From Pseudoalteromonas rubra (GTDB lineage Bacteria > Pseudomonadota > Gammaproteobacteria > Enterobacterales > Alteromonadaceae), in the NCBI RefSeq assembly GCF_001482385.1, contig NZ_CP013612.1:1240001-1304000 (forward strand): 64,000 bases of DNA, in the 5' to 3' direction. The position numbers were made by a program, and so were the translations under genes. A model generated the notes under the pieces. That model was not told the origin of the DNA, made no database searches, and saw nothing but the letters and a program-made list of their open reading frames with translations. This document shows, one piece after another, positions 56,544 through 64,000 of the stretch; the first letter of the stretch is position 1; each line of letters opens with the position of its first letter.

Positions 56544-57660
56544 GATGGTGTGTTTCCTTAAACTGAACTTGCACGATAAAGCCTTTTGGCGAGCTTTGCC
56601 AATTAAATTGACCCCCAAGTTCAGTAACTCGTTCTTGCAGACCCCGCAACCCATTGCCTGGTTCACTGAGTGGATCAGCTGTACCATTATCGTAAATTTT
56701 CATCTGAAACGCATCAGTGGTTTTTGGTCCAAACTCAATATTGACCTGTGTGGCGTTACTGTGTTTCAGGGTATTGGTGATACATTCCTGGCAAACTCGC
56801 AGAATACAATGGGCATGGCTTAAGCTTTGTAAAACGGGGTGAGCGTTAAACTGCAACGAAGTATGGACCCGGGGTACGTGATGGATCAGCTCAGTGAGCA
56901 CTGCTTCGAGGTCAAGCGACTGCTCAGCGCGCTTATCGCTGACGAGTGTACGGATCTTTTCCAGTGTTTCACGGGCAAGTGTATAGCTTTGCTGTAGCTG
57001 AGATTTAAGTGGTTCCTGTGCGGTTCTTCTGGCAACATCAAGATTAACGATCAAACTGGTTAACTGGTGACCCACATCATCATGTAGCTCCCTTGCCAGT
57101 AATAACCGCTCTTGTCTTGAAACGGATTGTCCAAGTAGCGACTGAGTGGCCAGCAATTGACTGTTAGCCAGCTGCGCCTGTTCTTTGGCTGTTCGCTCTT
57201 GCTGCATGCGATGACTTACCACATAAGAAAATAAATGAAATGAGGCAAATAATACGGCCTCTACCCAGGGCCATGGGTGCTGCCAGTAAAACTTTTGGAC
57301 AAGCAAGTAAGTTATACTGGCGAACAGCATGTAGCAGTATGACTGCACAGGTGATAAATAGAATGTCAAAATAGCGATGAGCATTACGCTGTAAATAAGG
57401 TATACCGATGAAGGCAGTAAAAAACCGGTGCTGTGGATCAGCAAAGCCATTATCGCCAGTAGCCAGTATCTGACTGTATAACCATAACTGTGCTGAGACT
57501 CATTGGTGACCAGCAAAATCAAGGGTAGTAAGGCCAGATGTGGCAACCAGGCCCAAAATGGAGCCTGTGATAAGGCATGCAGGCTTGGTACAGCAACCGC
57601 GCACCAGGTCACGAGTGCGGTTGCAAGCATAGAAGGTTGATATTGAAAGTAAGGCTGCAC
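56536..57660 (-). CDS. DesK-like sensor histidine kinase (HisKA_3)
   Basis: 374 aa. Five or six transmembrane helices in the first 150 residues, no large periplasmic domain, so sensing of membrane state is plausible. The H-box is LLLARELHDDVGHQL (H193). N- and G-boxes: CQECITNTLKHSNATQ, GNGLRGLQERVTELGG. It overlaps its response-regulator gene. The gene is divergent from the membrane protein at 57819, 158 bp away. Confidence 0.92.
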   Translation of the reverse strand: MQPYFQYQPSMLATALVTWCAVAVPSLHALSQAPFWAWLPHLALLPLILLVTNESQHSYGYTVRYWLLAIMALLIHSTGFLLPSSVYLIYSVMLIAILTFYLSPVQSYCYMLFASITYLLVQKFYWQHPWPWVEAVLFASFHLFSYVVSHRMQQERTAKEQAQLANSQLLATQSLLGQSVSRQERLLLARELHDDVGHQLTSLIVNLDVARRTAQEPLKSQLQQSYTLARETLEKIRTLVSDKRAEQSLDLEAVLTELIHHVPRVHTSLQFNAHPVLQSLSHAHCILRVCQECITNTLKHSNATQVNIEFGPKTTDAFQMKIYDNGTADPLSEPGNGLRGLQERVTELGGQFNWQSSPKGFIVQVQFKETHHHE

Positions 57661-57818
57661 AGTAAAATCATAATTGTTATTTATAATATGTACTTATATC
57701 AGATCAGAGCGAGAAAAGAAGCATGACGAATGTCATTGGCTTTTAGTGACAATAGTGACATGAAGGTCGGGTTACTTTTCCCTAAGCTGAACGGACATCA
57801 ACTAGGGAGATAACAATT

Positions 57819-58592
57819 ATGCAATACCTTCATCAATTTTCTTTGGTCATTCACATCATAGTGGGTAGCTGTGCATTACTCTTATTCTGGGTACCAATCC
57901 TGGCCAAAAAAGGGGGGAAAATGCACAATCTGTCAGGAAAAGCGTATGCTTACAGTATGCAGATTGTCTCTTTAACAGGCATTTTATGCTGTGCACTGGT
58001 TTTGACTGACCCTATCTCTGTTTATACGAAAGCCTATTTTCAGGCACCTAATCAGGCTGACTTTATAAATTCAGCGCGTGAGCGAGCCAGCTTTTTACTC
58101 ATGTTGTCCTTTTTGGTTCTGGCGTCGGTTATGCATGGCATGCGCGTGCTTAAGGATAAGGCATCACGCCTGACAGTAAAACGTCCAGATATGCTTTTCA
58201 ACTATTTTGCTTTGTGCGCCAGCGCGTTATATGTTGCTTACCTGGGCGCTCAAAGTGGTCAGGTTTTATATTTGGCATTCAGTATTATCAGTATGAGTGT
58301 GGCAATAAAAATGATGCGTTATACCTTTGCTCTGACAATAAAGCCGCGTCAATGGATTATTGAACACCTCAGCGCAATGATTGGCTCGGGTATTGGTGTT
58401 TACACAGCATTTAGCGCCGTTGGAGGCCGTTACTTACTTGTTGAGGTATTGGGAGAACAGGCAATGTTACTGGCGTGGCTGGCACCTTCGGCACTAGGGA
58501 CCCTTGGGCTTATTGTTGCTAAACGCAAATATCAGCAACGCTATCAGGTTGTTGTAAAGGACAACTTAGCCCGTCAAGCTGCGACTTCCTGA
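57819..58592 (+). CDS. integral membrane protein of unknown function (257 aa)
   Basis: About seven transmembrane helices. HQFSLVIHIIVGSCAL with conserved His residues in helix 1, GKMHNLSGKAYAYSMQ, then RPDMLFNYFAL and KPRQWIIEHLSAMIGSG. The conserved His/Arg positions are reminiscent of DUF2306-type predicted membrane proteins, though I cannot be sure. AGGGAG precedes the ATG. Divergent from the DesK-like kinase, so it is the first candidate target of that system. Confidence 0.75.
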   Translation: MQYLHQFSLVIHIIVGSCALLLFWVPILAKKGGKMHNLSGKAYAYSMQIVSLTGILCCALVLTDPISVYTKAYFQAPNQADFINSARERASFLLMLSFLVLASVMHGMRVLKDKASRLTVKRPDMLFNYFALCASALYVAYLGAQSGQVLYLAFSIISMSVAIKMMRYTFALTIKPRQWIIEHLSAMIGSGIGVYTAFSAVGGRYLLVEVLGEQAMLLAWLAPSALGTLGLIVAKRKYQQRYQVVVKDNLARQAATS

Positions 58593-58793
58593 GCCTTTAT
58601 TTGTACGTTGTGCCGAAATACAGTGTTTCCTTCAGTTTAGATAATTGTACCTGTACCTCCTAAATTAAGTAATTGGTTTAGGTACATTTATCAATCCTGA
58701 TACAAAGCGCCTACAAATGGTTACTGACCGTCTATGCTTGTAGTTGTATGGTTGAATTATGACCGCAATGACAACAATCCGACGGGGCTGACT

Positions 58794-61448
58794 ATGAATA
58801 AACTCTCACTGATATGCCTGATGCTATTTTTAACTTGCCAGAGTGCATTGGCGGTCCACTTAATCGGCCAGACTCACTGGACTGTGCTTGAACAAGACAA
58901 GTATTTTAAGCCCGGTAACGCCGAGCAATATCTAGAGCTGGATTTAGCATCCGTTAGAGCAACACTTCTGATGGCAAACACGGTAGATATGGTTTTGCCG
59001 CTGCCAAATGGTCAGTTTGTGACGTTTCGTCTGGTACCGAGCCAGGTGATGGCACCTGAGCTGGCAAATAAATATCCTCAAATTAGGACTTTTACAGGGG
59101 TGGAAGTGGGAGAGCCTGATAATCAGGGCACCTTTGACTTGTCATCGAAAGGTTTTTTTGGGATGTTTGAACACCAGGGGCAAACTGTTTACATTGACCC
59201 TCAGCCTTCGTTAAACAACTACCGCAGCTATTTTTTTAATCCAGTGGTGCATCATAACCATGCACAAGACATCCAACGCCATCCGCCAATTCGTTTTCCT
59301 GGAATTTCTGACCCCACTGCAAATCGCCCTGAAGGGCTGATGCAAACCAGCCAGATTAGTGAACAAATAGTATACCGCCTTGCGGTAGCTGCTACAGGGG
59401 AGTACACCGCTTATCATGGCGGTACACGTCCACTTGCCCTGGCTGCCATTGTGACTATGGTAAATCGGGTTAATCAGGTCTATGCGCGGGACCTTGGAGT
59501 AACGTTTCAGCTCGTTGCCAACAATGATCAAATAATCTTTGTGGATGCGGACACAGATCCATTCACAAATACAGATGAGGACATAGACGGAGACACCATT
59601 GCTCAGGCAATAGAAAACGTCATGAGCGAGACGGAATACGATATTGGACATTTGGTGGTGACTACCGGGGGCGGTGTTGCCGGGCTGGGAGTGGTTTGCT
59701 CCACCCAAAAAGCGGCTGGCCTGACCGGCAGTCCTGAACCTGAGACAGACGCATTCTATATCGATTATGTTGCCCACGAAATTGGTCATCAGCTCGGTGC
59801 AGAACATACTTTTAATGGTTTGGTGGGTGCCTGTCAGGGGAATCGCTCTGGATTATCTGCTTATGAGCCGGGTAGTGGTTCGACAATCATGGGATATACA
59901 GGCATCTGCGGTGAACAAGATTTACAGCAAAATTCAGATCCTTTCTTTCACCTGCACTCCATTGAACAAATGGTTGAGGTGACGCGTCAGGGGGTTGGCA
60001 GCACCTGCGGTGTCCGCACTGATCTGACCAATCAAAGCCCAGTGGTTGATGCCGGTAGCGACTTTAACATACCCGCCCGTACGCCTTTCACTTTAACGGG
60101 CAGCGCAACCGACGCAGATTCTGATACGCTTAGTTACAGCTGGCAGCAGTTCGACCTAGGGTCGGCTACGAATAGTGCAAGTCAGGATGCCATTGATTCT
60201 GGGTCCGGGCCTTTGTTTAGGGTCTTTAACCCAACCATGGAGCCGGTCAGAACCTTTCCTAAATTAATCGACATTCTTGCAAATAGCGTGGCATATGGGG
60301 AAGCGTACCCATCAATAAGTCGCACGTTGAACTTCCGTTTGGCGGTGCGAGATGGCCAGGGGCATGTTGCCAGCGATACGATGCAGGTCAACGTGGTTGG
60401 TTCGTCAAGTGGATTCACAGTAACCCAGCCTGATAGCAGCAGTCAGTGGCTATCTGATACACACACCGTGACCTGGGACACCGCAAATACCCAGAATGCG
60501 CCGGTTTCATGCTCCAGAGTAACCATTAGCCTTTCTACCGATGCAGGTGTGACTTTTGGTACATCGCTGGCAAATGGTGTCGATAACGATGGAGAGCAGG
60601 AGGTGCTAATCACCTCTGCAATTAGTACCAATTCTGCCCGGATCCGAGTTGCCTGTACCGACAATATCTTTTTTGCGATTAATTCCGGGAACTTTACAAT
60701 CAATTCTGATGGCCCGCCTGATCCGATAGTGCCTGTATTTGAATCTCAAAATCCGATTTCTGTTGCGGAAGATGACCGTGTACAGATTAAAAAAGAAGAT
60801 CTCAACTTTGAGCTCGGGCTGGCTGTTGATTTAATTACTCTGCTGCCGGGTGATAACTATACCTATACAGATCTGACAGTGATCCCGAATGAAAACTATA
60901 ATGGCACGCTGAATGTCGCGGCATTCGCAACAAAGGACAATCAAAACAGTGAACGATTTAACGTAGAGGTGACGGTTACTGCGGTCAATGATGCACCCGT
61001 CGCGCAAAACGACAGCGCTAATGTGGAGTTTCAGGCAGAGCAAGTATTATTGACTATTTTGAGCAATGACACGGATGTTGATGGTGATGCGCTGAGTATC
61101 TCTGCTGTGGACTATCAGGGAACCGGTACAGTCACGATTGCGTCAAATGGTTTACTCTATACAGCAGGCACTGGTTTTTCTGGCGATGACACCATAGGTT
61201 ATACCATAAGTGACGGTAACGGAGGCACAGCATCTGGTAGCGTTGCGGTAACGGTTGAGGCCGCACCTGTTGAGCCAGAACCAGAACCAGAGCCCGAGCC
61301 TGACCCTCAACCCGATCCACAGCCGGATCCGCAACCTCCTACTCAATCTCTGGATGATGGTGGCTCAGGGGGCACGTTGTTTATGACGCTTTGGTTGTTG
61401 ATGGCTGGGGTTTTCATTCGGTTAGGAGTAAAAAAATATGAAGGGTAA
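58794..61448 (+). CDS. secreted metzincin zinc protease with GlyGly-CTERM tail
   Basis: The Met at 58794 starts a signal peptide (to SALAV); the product is 884 aa. After a propeptide-like region comes a reprolysin-like catalytic domain: VAHEIGHQLGAEHTFN (H328, E329, H332, H338) and the Met-turn TIMGYTG (M366). Next are a PKD-like domain (about 410-530), a fibronectin/Ig-like part, and a cadherin/VCBS-like repeat (VTAVNDAPVAQNDS near 728), then a Pro/Glu/Asp repeat linker and GGSGGT + hydrophobic helix + basic end, a GlyGly-CTERM signal. Probably exported by type II secretion and released or anchored by a rhombosortase. First of four overlapping genes. Confidence 0.93.
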   Translation: MNKLSLICLMLFLTCQSALAVHLIGQTHWTVLEQDKYFKPGNAEQYLELDLASVRATLLMANTVDMVLPLPNGQFVTFRLVPSQVMAPELANKYPQIRTFTGVEVGEPDNQGTFDLSSKGFFGMFEHQGQTVYIDPQPSLNNYRSYFFNPVVHHNHAQDIQRHPPIRFPGISDPTANRPEGLMQTSQISEQIVYRLAVAATGEYTAYHGGTRPLALAAIVTMVNRVNQVYARDLGVTFQLVANNDQIIFVDADTDPFTNTDEDIDGDTIAQAIENVMSETEYDIGHLVVTTGGGVAGLGVVCSTQKAAGLTGSPEPETDAFYIDYVAHEIGHQLGAEHTFNGLVGACQGNRSGLSAYEPGSGSTIMGYTGICGEQDLQQNSDPFFHLHSIEQMVEVTRQGVGSTCGVRTDLTNQSPVVDAGSDFNIPARTPFTLTGSATDADSDTLSYSWQQFDLGSATNSASQDAIDSGSGPLFRVFNPTMEPVRTFPKLIDILANSVAYGEAYPSISRTLNFRLAVRDGQGHVASDTMQVNVVGSSSGFTVTQPDSSSQWLSDTHTVTWDTANTQNAPVSCSRVTISLSTDAGVTFGTSLANGVDNDGEQEVLITSAISTNSARIRVACTDNIFFAINSGNFTINSDGPPDPIVPVFESQNPISVAEDDRVQIKKEDLNFELGLAVDLITLLPGDNYTYTDLTVIPNENYNGTLNVAAFATKDNQNSERFNVEVTVTAVNDAPVAQNDSANVEFQAEQVLLTILSNDTDVDGDALSISAVDYQGTGTVTIASNGLLYTAGTGFSGDDTIGYTISDGNGGTASGSVAVTVEAAPVEPEPEPEPEPDPQPDPQPDPQPPTQSLDDGGSGGTLFMTLWLLMAGVFIRLGVKKYEG

Positions 61449-61791
61449 ACTAACTGCACTGAGCGTTTTGCTCAGTGCAGGATTGGCAGTAGGGTGCCAG
61501 GGGATGAATAAGCAAGAAACGGCGCCAGATGGAAAGCTACAGCAAGCACTCTCTGAGGCGATGGACAAGCAAGACTTCAGGTTGTATTACACCACGGGCC
61601 GGCGGCCTGTGGTGCCAGGCTTTGAACAATTTGAATTTAAAGCGCTCGAAGCCCGCTGTGGTGTTAAAGCGATGCCGGGTACCGGAGATACTTTACGTAG
61701 TGAAGCAGATAAAGCTGCACGGGCACAAGCTTATCAGTATGCGAAAGCGTATAACCTTAAAATATATGATGCGTGTTTAAACAGGTTGTAA
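61438..61791 (+). CDS. small lipoprotein in the protease/two-component operon
   Basis: 117 aa. The ATG lies 11 bases inside the protease gene. The lipobox is LAVGC (Cys about 20). The mature part contains DFRLYYTTGRRPVVPG, ARCGVKAMPGTGDTL and KAYNLKIYDACLNRL; two Cys may form a disulfide. No family recognised. Its stop is directly followed by the ATG of the response regulator, so it is under the same control; it may act with the sensor kinase in the periplasm. Confidence 0.75.
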   Translation: MKGKLTALSVLLSAGLAVGCQGMNKQETAPDGKLQQALSEAMDKQDFRLYYTTGRRPVVPGFEQFEFKALEARCGVKAMPGTGDTLRSEADKAARAQAYQYAKAYNLKIYDACLNRL

Positions 61792-62490
61792 ATGACAACA
61801 CAACAAAAAATATTATTGATAGATGATGATCGAGAACTCACTCAGCTGATGTGTCAATTTCTGCAGAAAAATGGATATCATGTCGCTTGTTATGAGCAGG
61901 GAAATGGCGCCGTTGCGCGCGTTGATGAATTTGCACCAGATCTACTGGTGCTGGATCTAATGTTACCGGGTCAGGATGGCTTGAGTATTTGCCGTCAGAT
62001 CCGGGGTCGTTTTACCGGGCCTATTATTATGCTGACGGCTTTGGTAGACGACATAGATGAAGTAACCGGGTTGGAAGTGGGTGCCGATGACTATTTGTGT
62101 AAGCCCGTTAAACCTCGGGTTTTATTGGCCCATATTCGGGCACAGCTAAGGCGCCAGAACATGCTTGTGACGCAAACCAGCCAGACTGTGCGAACAATTA
62201 ATGACGGTGAAATCTGTGTTGATTTGGCAAAACGTAAGGCAACATGTGGTGATAAAGAAGTCTTACTGTCCAGTGCTGAGTTCGAGCTATTGTGGTTGCT
62301 GGCTAATTCTGCGGGCCGAATATTGTCGCGGGACGAATTGTACCGCACAATATTTAAACTTGAATTTGACGGTATGGATCGCTCAATTGATCTGCGTATT
62401 TCCAGGCTGCGCAAGAAATTGGGGGATGATCCAAAAGAGCCTAAAATTATTAAAACAATAAGAAATAAAGGATACCTGATTGCAAGTTAA
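61792..62490 (+). CDS. OmpR-family response regulator (RstA-like)
   Basis: 232 aa. The receiver domain has the acidic pocket DDD (11-13), D55 in LLVLDLMLPG and K104 in YLCKPVKPRVLLAHIRAQLRR, the last part being very like RstA. A winged-helix DNA-binding domain (about 135-230) follows (LLSSAEFELLWLLA, RILSRDEL, RSIDLRISRLRKKLGDD). It starts right after the lipoprotein stop and overlaps the kinase gene by 11 bases. Confidence 0.92.
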   Translation: MTTQQKILLIDDDRELTQLMCQFLQKNGYHVACYEQGNGAVARVDEFAPDLLVLDLMLPGQDGLSICRQIRGRFTGPIIMLTALVDDIDEVTGLEVGADDYLCKPVKPRVLLAHIRAQLRRQNMLVTQTSQTVRTINDGEICVDLAKRKATCGDKEVLLSSAEFELLWLLANSAGRILSRDELYRTIFKLEFDGMDRSIDLRISRLRKKLGDDPKEPKIIKTIRNKGYLIAS

Positions 62491-63799
62491 CGTTTTGCGG
62501 CTGAGCGCATTTATCGCCCTGACCATTGTGCTCAATAGTGTGTTGGCTCTGACAGTACGGCACACCTTACTCGTTGAGATTGAAACCCGATATATTGAAA
62601 CGCAAAACCAGTTTTTAGATGAGGTCGGAGCCAGAGTTCAAACTGAGCTGGCCCGCCCTGCACAAATATCATTATCTGAACTGCAGATGAGTCTCGAAGC
62701 TAGGTACGATACCCAGGCACTGGTGGTGCGGCGCAATGCCGACTTTTACTCTCAGTCGCAGCTGAGCGAATTTACTGAACTTAAAGAACAGCAAGCGCTG
62801 GTCGATTACCTAAATGCCACACTGTATTTTGTGCTCAACGACTATGAGGTACTCGAAATTGGCCCTTTGGTTGATCAGGATGTCTATTATTACTTGGTTG
62901 ATTGGTTTGATTGGCTGATGTCGGCCTTTCTCAACCTGTTTTTGCTGCTCGTTTTCTGGTATCTGAATGTTAAAGAGCGCAATGTGTTGGCCGAACGACT
63001 CGCTCAAATGCCCGTTTCGCTGAGTCAGCCTCAGGATTTGAATAGCAGTTTGCAACAGCTTTCGCAGTTAGTCAACGCACAACTAAATGAAGGAGAGGCG
63101 AGAATCACGTTGCAGAGAGATCTGTTACATGGTGTGGCGCATGAGTTTCGCAGTCCCATGGCCAGGATGCAGTTTGCATTGGATATGCTGGAAGATGCAG
63201 AGGAGGAGGAGCGAGCGGCGCTTCATACTAGTCTAAATCAATCATTACAGGATCTTGAAGGCCTTGTCAGTGAGTTGCTGTATTACGCCAGAGTGAAAGA
63301 CAACTCAGTCAAACCAAAACAGGTTGTGTTGCAAATGGGCTCTGTATTGCAGGAGACTCTGGATAAGGTTGCCCCTTTTTATCCTCAGGTTGACTTTGAA
63401 CTGGATGTGCAAGAGATACATTGGGAAGGTGATGAAGCTTTGGTAAAACGACTGTTCACTAACTTATTGCGAAATGCCGGCCGCTTTGCCAGGGAAAGGG
63501 TACGCGTTGAGCTCAGGGAGCTACCCGGTGAGCTGGTGGTTCGTGTTATCGATGATGGAATAGGTATTCCGCCGGGAAAACAGGCGCGTATTTTTGAACC
63601 ATTTACCCGGCTTGATCCCAGCCGCTCGCGGGATTCTGGCGGTTGTGGACTGGGGTTGGCGATTGTCCAGTCAATCGTCAGTAAGCATCATGGTACGGTG
63701 TGTGTGAGTGAAGAAAGTACAGAGCTGGGTGGAGCGTGCTTTGAGATCAGGTTGCCAAAATGCGTAAGTATGGACAGTGCGACTATTCCAGTTCATTAA
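62480..63799 (+). CDS. sensor histidine kinase (RstB-like)
   Basis: Start TTG at 62480, overlapping the regulator stop; AAAGGA lies about eight bases upstream. 439 aa. A first transmembrane helix (about 7-25), a periplasmic domain (about 26-150), a second helix (about 150-165), HAMP-like linker, and H-box LLHGVAHEFRSPMARM (H221). ATPase motifs: NLLRNAGRFA, DDGIGIPPG and GCGLGLAI. The layout is that of RstB/CpxA-type kinases. Last gene of the operon, overlapping the convergent partial gene by 17 bases. Confidence 0.92.
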   Translation: MQVNVLRLSAFIALTIVLNSVLALTVRHTLLVEIETRYIETQNQFLDEVGARVQTELARPAQISLSELQMSLEARYDTQALVVRRNADFYSQSQLSEFTELKEQQALVDYLNATLYFVLNDYEVLEIGPLVDQDVYYYLVDWFDWLMSAFLNLFLLLVFWYLNVKERNVLAERLAQMPVSLSQPQDLNSSLQQLSQLVNAQLNEGEARITLQRDLLHGVAHEFRSPMARMQFALDMLEDAEEEERAALHTSLNQSLQDLEGLVSELLYYARVKDNSVKPKQVVLQMGSVLQETLDKVAPFYPQVDFELDVQEIHWEGDEALVKRLFTNLLRNAGRFARERVRVELRELPGELVVRVIDDGIGIPPGKQARIFEPFTRLDPSRSRDSGGCGLGLAIVQSIVSKHHGTVCVSEESTELGGACFEIRLPKCVSMDSATIPVH

Positions 63800-64000
63800 G
63801 CAAATATTTGATGTCAGCGCGGACAGTGTCAATGTCCTTAACCACCAAATCAACAGCCTGGGTACTGGCGTAAATATTTTGCCAGTTATCTGCCCAGGTT
63901 GCCCTGAGTGTGGTGGCACTTTGTTGTAGCTCACTGTTGGTCAGGTAGCTGAAATCATTAATTAAACCCACACTTACCCAGCCTTTTCTCGGGCTACCCT
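63783..64000 (-). CDS. C-terminal part of an unknown protein (partial, runs off the right edge)
   Basis: The minus-strand frame is open to the window end (GSPRKGWVSVGLINDFSYLTN... DIKYLLNELE) and stops at 63783. At least 72 codons. It is helical and acidic towards the end. The start is outside the window. I cannot identify a family from this part. Its end overlaps the kinase gene on the other strand by 17 bases. Confidence 0.6.
   Translation of the reverse strand, partial: GSPRKGWVSVGLINDFSYLTNSELQQSATTLRATWADNWQNIYASTQAVDLVVKDIDTVRADIKYLLNELE

Overview
The window looks like chromosomal DNA from a marine gammaproteobacterium of the Pseudoalteromonas type. This is inferred from the gene set, not from a marker gene: a GntR-prpB-prpC-acnD-prpF methylcitrate locus, a DUF2999 protein, a GH19 chitinase, GlyGly-CTERM exoproteins, many small secreted proteins and lipoproteins, and an orphan double-glycine leader peptide. 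I saw no rRNA, tRNA or CRISPR array.

Layout. 1-4.4 kb: end of a GEVED-domain secreted protein, a putative MACPF-like secreted protein, a PKD/GlyGly-CTERM surface protein, a frameshifted gene, and two small ORFs. 4.5-7.7 kb: a large Asp-rich lipoprotein and a decayed solute-binding-protein gene. 7.7-10.5 kb: a complete IS3-family element, then a tandem duplication in which each unit carries a 31-codon basic mini-ORF directly before a 169-aa protein of unknown function. 10.6-15.1 kb: endonuclease V, a solute-binding protein, an MBL-fold hydrolase facing a LysR regulator, and a decayed solute-binding-protein remnant. 15.2-22 kb: the 2-methylcitrate (propionate) operon with a legible promoter and palindromic operators. 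22-25.8 kb: LysE exporter, SpoIIAA-like protein, SDR, and a translationally coupled GNAT/FAD-oxidoreductase pair. 26-29 kb: GH19 chitinase, then an IS256 fragment, a truncated REP-type transposase (RAYT) and a second copy of the chitinase 3' end.

29.8-37.7 kb: a 2398-aa secreted SpvB/RHS protein whose C-terminal tip carries HELYH (M91/NleD-like metallopeptidase), overlapped by a small membrane-anchored protein that is probably its immunity factor. IS256 remnants lie on both sides of this locus. 37.9-45 kb: BASS-family symporter, a twice-broken small secreted protein, a lipoprotein, an orphan RiPP-precursor-like gene, an RsmB/NOP methyltransferase, DUF2999, and a coupled GH25 lysozyme/membrane protein pair. 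45-49.2 kb: nucleoside uptake and salvage, with nupC-type permease and udk facing deoB-deoD across a region holding two identical GGAC-N4-GTCC boxes. 49.5-55.8 kb: TPR protein, ferredoxin-NADP reductase, small secreted proteins, a broken TPR membrane gene, and another solute-binding protein. 55.9-58.6 kb: a DesK/NarL-type two-component system facing a membrane protein. 58.8-63.8 kb: an overlapping four-gene operon (GlyGly-CTERM metzincin protease, lipoprotein, RstA-like regulator, RstB-like kinase).

Themes. Much of the window is cell-envelope or secreted biology: proteases, chitinase, lysozyme, RHS toxin, lipoproteins. The accessory stretches (2.7-15 kb, 27-40 kb, 52 kb) hold many decayed genes and IS remnants. 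The best candidates for something undescribed are the self-secreted RHS/M91 toxin with its overlapping immunity gene, the duplicated mini-ORF + 169-aa module, and the orphan double-glycine peptide.
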